A stretch of DNA of 64,000 nt from Hoplostethus atlanticus. Its lineage: Eukaryota > Chordata > Actinopteri > Trachichthyiformes > Trachichthyidae. Numbering within the stretch: the first letter of the stretch is position 1; every line of letters begins with the position of its first letter. The notes under the pieces are model-generated. The model had not been told where the DNA came from. It did not search any database and saw only the letters and a list, made by a program, of their open reading frames with translations. A program made the translations under genes and the position numbers. Positions 61,333 through 64,000 of this stretch are shown here, piece by piece. The DNA lies in contig JAXDDX010000091.1 in assembly GCA_034670405.1 (NCBI GenBank), positions 310,001 through 374,000 on the forward strand, in the 5' to 3' direction.

Positions 61333-61480
61333 GAGGAGCCGTGGTAGTTGAGTGGAATCCTTTATTTAATGCAAGGTTTAAATCTGGCTCATGCTACGCT
61401 GTTACACCTTTCTTCTTTTGTTCCTGTCCATCTTCACTATACGTAATATCTGAAAAACAAACCAAATCCTGAGGATGCTG
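61333..61480 (+). mobile_element. tRNA-derived SINE (decayed)
   Basis: An A-box-like GTGGTAGTTGAGTGG lies at 61341-61355 and a B-box-like GGTTTAAATC at 61375-61384. They are followed by TGGCTCATGCTACGCTGTTA, CACCTTTCTTCTTTTGTTCC and TGTCCATCT. This layout matches fish tRNA SINEs ('GCxxTGGTAGCTCAGTGG ... GGTTCGAATCTGGCTC ... TTCCTGTCC'). The CpG in the B box is lost, as expected in an old copy. Confidence 0.55.
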
Positions 61481-62189
61481 CTCCAGCAGTAAAACAAAGC
61501 TTCAAATGTGTAACAAGTAAGAATATGTCTCTATTTACTCTCTTGTACAGATGTACTCTGTTGAATAACGCTTCAATATCAAGTACTGTACCTGGTCTTT
61601 GGTTAGAATATCACTGACCTTTTTGCTACGAGGTTGAGAACTTGTGAGTTTAATAGCAAGTAATAGCTTGGCACTCCCACTAATTTAGCCAAAGGAGTAT
61701 GGTAGTGCTCTTTGTGGAGGGGCGCACCTCGTAACTAGAGTAACATATAAAGTAACATCATGTAGTGTCTAGACAAGAAGAGTCTCCAAATTTACACAAC
61801 AGAGTTGATGGATGTTTCAAAGCAGTTAATATAGTGCTTCAAAATGCCCTAGAACATCAAGCTTGAATGTTTACTTGATTTCATACAATTTTCTTTTATT
61901 CCATTTTACCAAAGTAAAGAAAGGGTAAATAAATAATAATTGAAGCCTTCCAACAGCAAGCCATCTAAGTCTGACATTATCTGGAAAGCTTAACTTTCAG
62001 CATGTACTGAACATATAATGTATGAATGGGTGCACTGGTTGAACAGTCACAGCAGTAGCCAATATTATAAGAAAAATAGAGACGAACTGGGTTAAAAAAA
62101 CAAAGCAATAGGCGTGTCTTGAGGATGACAGGATGAATAGCATGGTACCTGCACATTGCTCTGATACACCTTGTCATAGACTTATGTAA
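61481..62189. other. Intergenic or distal neurexin 3' UTR
   Basis: AT-rich sequence with no recognisable repeat. It contains a further minus-strand AATAAA at 61895-61900, so it may belong to a longer neurexin 3' UTR. Confidence 0.35.
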
Positions 62190-62200
62190 GTTCACTATAT

Positions 62201-62214
62201 TTTATTCATTTATT
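62201..62214 (-). promoter_or_regulatory. Paired poly(A) signals, distal candidate
   Basis: Two TTTATT hexamers (AATAAA on the minus strand) lie at 62201-62206 and 62209-62214, about 1.7 kb past the neurexin stop. They are a candidate distal polyadenylation site. A further AATAAA at 61895-61900 is an alternative. Confidence 0.3.
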
Positions 62215-63399
62215 CATTAGATTTTTCAAAACTAGTTTTTTTTATAATTAATTTTACTTGGAGGACAAGAAGTGTTACATAAAAGAGTCAAGAAGAAATA
62301 AAAGGAGCAAACAAAGAGAATTTATAATCATCATTTATAGTTCGTGGTCATTTTCCTCATACTCATTCCAAGTACAGGTCTCAGGAAAGCAGAATTGACT
62401 GAAAATGACAGAACAAACACAGAACAGTTGAAATGGAGACTTACTTGAACGATTCTCCTCAGGTTTTGCATCAGCCCAAGCATTCATTGGACAATCATAT
62501 AATACCACTTGGAAACACACACAGCAAGTTAATTATCATAATCATCATCATCACTCATATTATTTGTCTTCATTCTCGCTTATGTAGGTTTAGTCAGGAC
62601 TGAGGAGGAAGGCAGTGATTCTACCAATATCCTTAAAAGAGGGCCACACAATTTGTCATGCCATGCCTCTCCACTATCAATGCCTTGTGCAATTTTTAGT
62701 TCAGGTTAGGCTACTACTGGTCCGGGATAGTCTACCTCAGGTTGGCATTTGTATAAAAACTATGTAGGAACACATGTAAAAATGGGGGAGAATCAAATAA
62801 TCCAACTGAAAAAATAATGCAGATGTCTTCATAAAATCTTCTATGTCTAGCAACACTTAATAACACTTAAGTTTTCTTTTTGTCCTTTTGAAATTTTTTT
62901 TTTTCTTCAAAAAAATGGTTGAGGAGCAGTTATAGTTTGCATCTATACAACAGGCTATAAAACACCACTTTGTCACAGTCCAGAAAGCACATATAGATGT
63001 GGTTGTACTGTATATAAACATATGTACTGTAATAAGATAATTTTGCGTGCATTGCCTTTTCCCAAATGATCAGTTCAGAGACATCCCCAGAATTCTGAGA
63101 AAAAACTCTCCTTTGAGTTCACACGTTGATGTGAAAACGAAGGCCTCCAGATTTCTTACTGGCACAATGGACATATTCATCTTTTAAAACATAGTCTTTC
63201 AAGAGTAATTGCAATCCATTCCTATCTTTGCACTGCGATCGATCAGTCAGCCACGTGTTAGTCTTTGTCAGCCATCACTGCCTCTTGAATAAGTACAGAC
63301 ACTTTGGCAACATCCAATAGGTACCACTTTCACTCTGCTTTCGCCGTTACCTTACAGTTGTGTTCTTTTTGCCCTTCACCCATGTTAATGTTTGGCAGA

Positions 63400-63421
63400 T
63401 TTATTTATTTATTTATTTATG
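63400..63421 (-). promoter_or_regulatory. Overlapping poly(A) signals in an ATTT repeat
   Basis: The plus strand reads TTTATT four times in overlapping register at 63400-63417. On the neurexin sense strand this is a run of AATAAA hexamers about 505-525 bases past the stop codon. It may be a proximal polyadenylation site, or simply a short AAAT microsatellite; no obvious GU-rich downstream element stands out. Confidence 0.3.
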
Positions 63422-63922
63422 CATTGTGTTATTTTCTCATAGAAAAAGTCTCAACAACACAAACACAGGCAATGTAAATGAAAACATTAAGTTTGTAATG
63501 CTGAATTTTCCTTCCAATGCGGCATCTTTCCTCCTCTGTTTACCAGAAACAAGGGAGTTGGATGGCATTATCCTGGTCAAGGAAACAAGTCACAGATTGG
63601 TTAACGTTGTTGTTTGTTTGTCATGTTAGTTATGTGTTCAGTTCATATTCGACTGGCTGCCAGACCCATTTTTCACATCAGTCTCATCTTAGACAGTACA
63701 TCTTAGTGCTATCTCCATAGTCTTGTGTGCTTGAATTAAGTCAGAAGGAAGTTTTTCTTTTTCTCATATTCACTTTTCAGTGCACTGTCTTATAGGAAAA
63801 ATGACTAAATGATGTTTTTTGTTTTGTTCATCTTTGTTATTATACTGTACACATGATGATTTCCTGATTCGTCTATTTGATAAAAGTTTGAACTGGTCTG
63901 GCAAAGACCGAAGCATTGAGGA

Positions 63923-64000
63923 TCACACATAATACTCCTTGTCCTTGTTCTTCTTGTTCTTGCTTGAGGTCTTTGCGGTGTTGACTGGTTTCTCTTTGAC
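63923..64000 (-). CDS. nrxn1: Neurexin, C-terminal end of last coding exon (partial)
   Basis: Neurexins are presynaptic single-pass adhesion proteins that bind neuroligins, LRRTMs and cerebellins and organise synapses. Reading the minus strand from the window edge gives 25 residues and a TGA stop (complement of 63923-63925). The peptide begins VKEKPVNTAK and ends KNKKNKDKEYYV. This is the end of the neurexin cytoplasmic tail: the final EYYV is the class II PDZ ligand that binds CASK and Mints. The 25-residue spacing from VKEK to the stop equals that of mammalian neurexin-1 and -2 as I remember them. By eye about 19 of 25 residues match NRXN1 and 18 match NRXN2, while NRXN3 differs more (NKDREYYV). 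The gene-poor 3' flank fits nrxn1 better than the gene-dense NRXN2 locus. The exon, the membrane segment and all LNS domains lie beyond 64000. Neurexin identity is near certain; the paralogue (nrxn1a, nrxn1b or another) is inferred. Confidence 0.93.
   Translation of the reverse strand, partial: VKEKPVNTAKTSSKNKKNKDKEYYV

Larger units (their letters stand above)
62190..63922 (-). other. nrxn1: Probable neurexin 3' UTR
   Basis: This is the sequence directly downstream of the neurexin stop on the minus strand. It is AT-rich, and I saw no transposon in it. On the minus strand, overlapping AATAAA signals lie at 63400-63417 inside an ATTT repeat, two more at 62201-62206 and 62209-62214, and another at 61895-61900. 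The first would give a UTR of roughly 0.55 kb and the second about 1.7 kb. Long 3' UTRs are usual for neurexins. The true end cannot be read from sequence alone, so the left boundary is a guess tied to the second signal group. Confidence 0.45.

Noticed and set aside
1-64000. CRISPR array, operon, plasmid or phage features
   Set aside because: Composition, microsatellites, LINE and SINE remnants and a neurexin exon show vertebrate nuclear DNA; the direct repeats present are microsatellites or transposon parts.

Overview
This is AT-rich vertebrate DNA with no bacterial or organelle features. It looks like a teleost fish. It carries dispersed repeats of fish type (L2-clade and Rex1/CR1-like LINE ends, a hAT-like element, tRNA-derived SINE heads, and repeats built around a 'CCTTGAGCAA' core) and many long CA/GT microsatellites.

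The only protein-coding sequence I can support is at the extreme right edge. On the minus strand, 64000 to 63923 encodes the last 25 residues and stop codon of a neurexin, ending in the signature KNKKNKDKEYYV. The gene therefore enters from the right and ends here. About 60 kb of the window lies 3' of it. Roughly 63922 down to 62.2 or 61.9 kb is the likely neurexin 3' UTR; everything further left is a gene desert. Peptide match and the gene-poor flank favour nrxn1 (one of the teleost duplicates) over nrxn2 or nrxn3, but the paralogue is not proven.

Layout from left to right: an inverted-repeat MITE at 159-325; a LINE/SINE-tail type repeat near 1.1 kb; a CACATGTG-palindrome cluster at 3.3 kb; a GT microsatellite at 3.9 kb; a nested pair at 9.4-10.4 kb, where a hAT-like element sits inside an older repeat whose unoccupied relative lies at 30.3-30.8 kb; a GTGTTAA repeat at 17.1 kb; an L2 LINE end at 18.8-19.3 kb; an A-rich modular repeat closed by a 42-base-arm hairpin at 25.0-25.4 kb; a fish dispersed repeat at 28.8 kb; a 16-bp perfect hairpin at 31.3 kb; a poly(A) retroposition-like scar at 32.5 kb; a Rex1-like LINE fragment at 36.8-37.6 kb; an internally deleted L2 copy with its TAA tail at 38.65-39.2 kb; a LINE 3' tail at 48.1-48.5 kb; a foldback repeat at 51.5-52.0 kb; a pentamer array at 60.1 kb; and a cluster of tRNA-like and tail-type repeats at 60.5-61.5 kb.

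Most open frames in the window are short, overlap each other on both strands, lack recognisable domains or cross microsatellites, and I take them as chance. Some AT-rich low-repeat blocks (for example 24.4-24.95 kb) look like candidate conserved regulatory DNA for the neurexin neighbourhood. That is inference only and needs cross-species alignment. I found no clear sign of a new multi-gene system.
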